Shown: positions 62,834 through 64,000 of the stretch, one piece after another | Layout: each line of letters opens with the position of its first letter | Position numbering within the stretch: the stretch's first letter is position 1 | DNA from: Citrobacter sp. Res13-Sevr-PEB04-36 | GTDB taxonomy: Bacteria; Pseudomonadota; Gammaproteobacteria; Enterobacterales; Enterobacteriaceae | NCBI RefSeq assembly: GCF_015672735.1 | Contig: NZ_JADABY010000003.1 | Coordinates: forward strand, 1 to 64,000 | DNA: 64,000 bases | Direction: 5' to 3' | Translations under genes and position numbers: made by a program | The notes under the pieces: generated by a model | What the model was told of the DNA's origin: nothing | Databases searched by the model: none | Seen by the model: the letters and a program-made list of their open reading frames with translations, nothing else

Positions 62834-62909
62834 ATGCCGGATGGCGGCGTTGCCTTATCCGGCCTACAAAATCGCTGTAGGCCTGATAAGCGCAGCGCCA
62901 TCAGGCATA
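62834..62909. repeat. BIME (two REP units) between hisJ and hisQ
   Basis: ATGCCGGATGGCGGCGTTGC CTTATCCGGCCTACA and TGTAGGCCTGATAAGCGCAG CGCCATCAGGCAT. This is the classic place where REP sequences were first described; they protect hisJ mRNA, giving far more HisJ than HisQMP. Confidence 0.95.
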
Positions 62910-62956
62910 AATTCAACACGTCAAAAATCTACGGGCTTTATCAGCACCAGCGGTAA

Positions 62957-63739
62957 TTAACCGCCATAAACATCAAAATCAAAGTACTTCTTCGCCAGCT
63001 TCTCGTAAGTCCCGTCAGCGCGCATTTCTGCGAACGCTTTATTCAGTGCTTCGCGCAGTTCATTATCTTCTTTGCGCAGCCCCATACCGGTACCCACTCC
63101 GAACAATTTCTCGTCTTTCACAGACGGGCCGCCGAATTTGTAATCTTTGCCTACCGGCTGCTTCAGGAAACCTTCGCTGGCCGCGACTTCATCCTGGAAC
63201 GCAGCGTCAATACGCCCGGCCGTCAGGTCAGAATAGATATTGTCCTGCCCCTGGTAGGAGACAATTTCAATACCTTTCGGCGCCCAGTGTTCGTTGCCGA
63301 ACGTTTCCTGCGTGGTGCCTTGCAGCACACCGACACGTTTACCTTTCAGCGACTCAATGGTTGGCTGGATAGCAGAATCTTTCGCAACCACCAGACGAGA
63401 GTCTGCTGCATAAAGCTTGTCGGTAAAGGCAATTTCCTGCTGACGTTTTTCAGTGATTGAAAGCGAAGACATAATGGCGTCAATTTTCTTCGCTTTTAAC
63501 GAAGGGATCAGCGCATCCAGCGGGTTTTCAACAAAGGTACATTGTGTATTAATGCGTTTACAGAGTTCTTTCGCCAGATCGATGTCAAAACCTACCAATT
63601 CACCCTGTGCATTTTTCGATTCAAACGGGGCATAAGTGGGATCGGTGCCGATACGCACTTTTTGCGGAATAGCGGCAAATGCTGCGGTAGCACTGGAGAA
63701 AGCCAGAACCAGAGAAAGAGATAACACCAGTTTTTTCAT
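62957..63739 (-). CDS. hisJ: Histidine-binding periplasmic protein HisJ
   Basis: 260 residues from [20 protein letters not shown]. Signal peptide ends near residue 22 (AFA). Substrate-binding protein type 3: [36 protein letters not shown], with two cysteines (CKRINTQC). Delivers histidine to HisQMP2. A longer frame starting four codons earlier lacks family support. Preceded by ...GAGGAT. Confidence 0.97.
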   Translation of the reverse strand: MKKLVLSLSLVLAFSSATAAFAAIPQKVRIGTDPTYAPFESKNAQGELVGFDIDLAKELCKRINTQCTFVENPLDALIPSLKAKKIDAIMSSLSITEKRQQEIAFTDKLYAADSRLVVAKDSAIQPTIESLKGKRVGVLQGTTQETFGNEHWAPKGIEIVSYQGQDNIYSDLTAGRIDAAFQDEVAASEGFLKQPVGKDYKFGGPSVKDEKLFGVGTGMGLRKEDNELREALNKAFAEMRADGTYEKLAKKYFDFDVYGG

Positions 63740-63985
63740 AACTATCCTCAACAGACTGTCTTTTATAGGGGATCTTTACAGGACCAGGTGCAGTTATCGT
63801 GCCATTAATCAGGCCGACAAGGCAAAGCATTCTACCCTGTCAGCGGTATTTTTTTGCATGAAAAGCGCTTAAGTATGCAATCATGCTCATTATGTCAGCG
63901 ATAAAAGCACCAAAACAGTGCGCTGCTTACATCATGCACCGTAATCGTTCCCCGTTACGGTGTAATCGATTCCCATATTGGCGTA
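63740..63985 (-). promoter_or_regulatory. argT-hisJ intergenic region with a hairpin
   Basis: 246 bases. CACCGTAA (63937-63944) and TTACGGTG (63955-63962) form an eight-base perfect stem with a ten-base loop just after argT, possibly its terminator or a processing site, but no T run follows on the minus strand. A separate hisJ promoter is known here in Salmonella; I could not fix its elements. Confidence 0.5.
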
Positions 63986-64000
63986 TCAGTCGCCGTAGAC
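63986..64000 (-). CDS. argT: 3' end of argT (lysine/arginine/ornithine-binding protein)
   Basis: Read on the minus strand the last 15 bases give V-Y-G-D-stop. ArgT proteins end in FDFNVYGD, and argT precedes hisJ in all relatives. The paralogue HisJ ends similarly (FDVYGG). Only four codons and the stop are inside the window, so the call rests mainly on position. Confidence 0.75.
   Translation of the reverse strand, partial: VYGD

Overview
The window is a typical enteric chromosome segment, highly similar in gene content and order to Escherichia, Salmonella and Citrobacter. Every core gene is readily recognised: yfaY-yfaZ-nudI, the arn lipid A operon, the men operon, elaBA, rbn, nuoA-N, lrhA, alaA, yfbR-V, ackA-pta, yfcC-H and the his transport operon. 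A chemotaxis CheV paralogue between rbn and nuoN and a split-transketolase/PTS operon between yfcC and yfcD are Salmonella/Citrobacter-like traits. The genes ais (pmrG) and pmrD, normally flanking the arn operon in Escherichia and Salmonella, are both absent. A Citrobacter or close relative is my best guess (inference; no marker gene here fixes the genus).

Layout. 1-1.1 kb: the end of an AT-rich accessory element with a decayed tyrosine integrase. 1.3-3.9 kb: yfaY, yfaZ, nudI. 4.2-11.6 kb (+): arnBCADTEF, which makes 4-amino-4-deoxy-L-arabinose and attaches it to lipid A (polymyxin resistance), preceded by a PmrA-box-like site. 11.5-18.6 kb (-): menFDHBCE, the chorismate to 1,4-dihydroxy-2-naphthoyl-CoA part of menaquinone synthesis. 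18.7-21.6 kb: elaB, elaA, rbn and a CheV-type gene with its own FliA promoter. 21.6-37.0 kb (-): all 13 genes of NADH dehydrogenase I, with repeat elements in three gaps. 37.6-40.7 kb: lrhA and alaA, divergent across 0.9 kb of AT-rich DNA. 40.9-45.2 kb: yfbR, yfbS, hxpA (yfbT), yfbU, yfbV. 45.6-49.0 kb: ackA-pta acetate pathway. 49.2-56.0 kb: the yfcC transporter, then an operon for an ascorbate-type PTS (IIA, IIB, IIC) and a two-subunit transketolase, controlled by a divergent LacI-family regulator with twin operators and a CRP-like site. 56.0-60.6 kb: yfcD, yfcE, yfcF, yfcG, folX, yfcH and a GNAT acetyltransferase. 60.6-64.0 kb (-): hisJQMP (histidine ABC uptake) and the last codons of argT.

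The region is dominated by respiration and overflow metabolism (nuo, menaquinone, ackA-pta) and envelope remodelling (arn). No wholly new system is evident. The least understood parts are the PTS-transketolase operon with its control region, an extra alanine in the LrhA DNA-binding domain, the decayed integrase, and several intergenic palindromes and repeats (REP/BIME, ERIC, and one large unclassified palindrome inside nuo).
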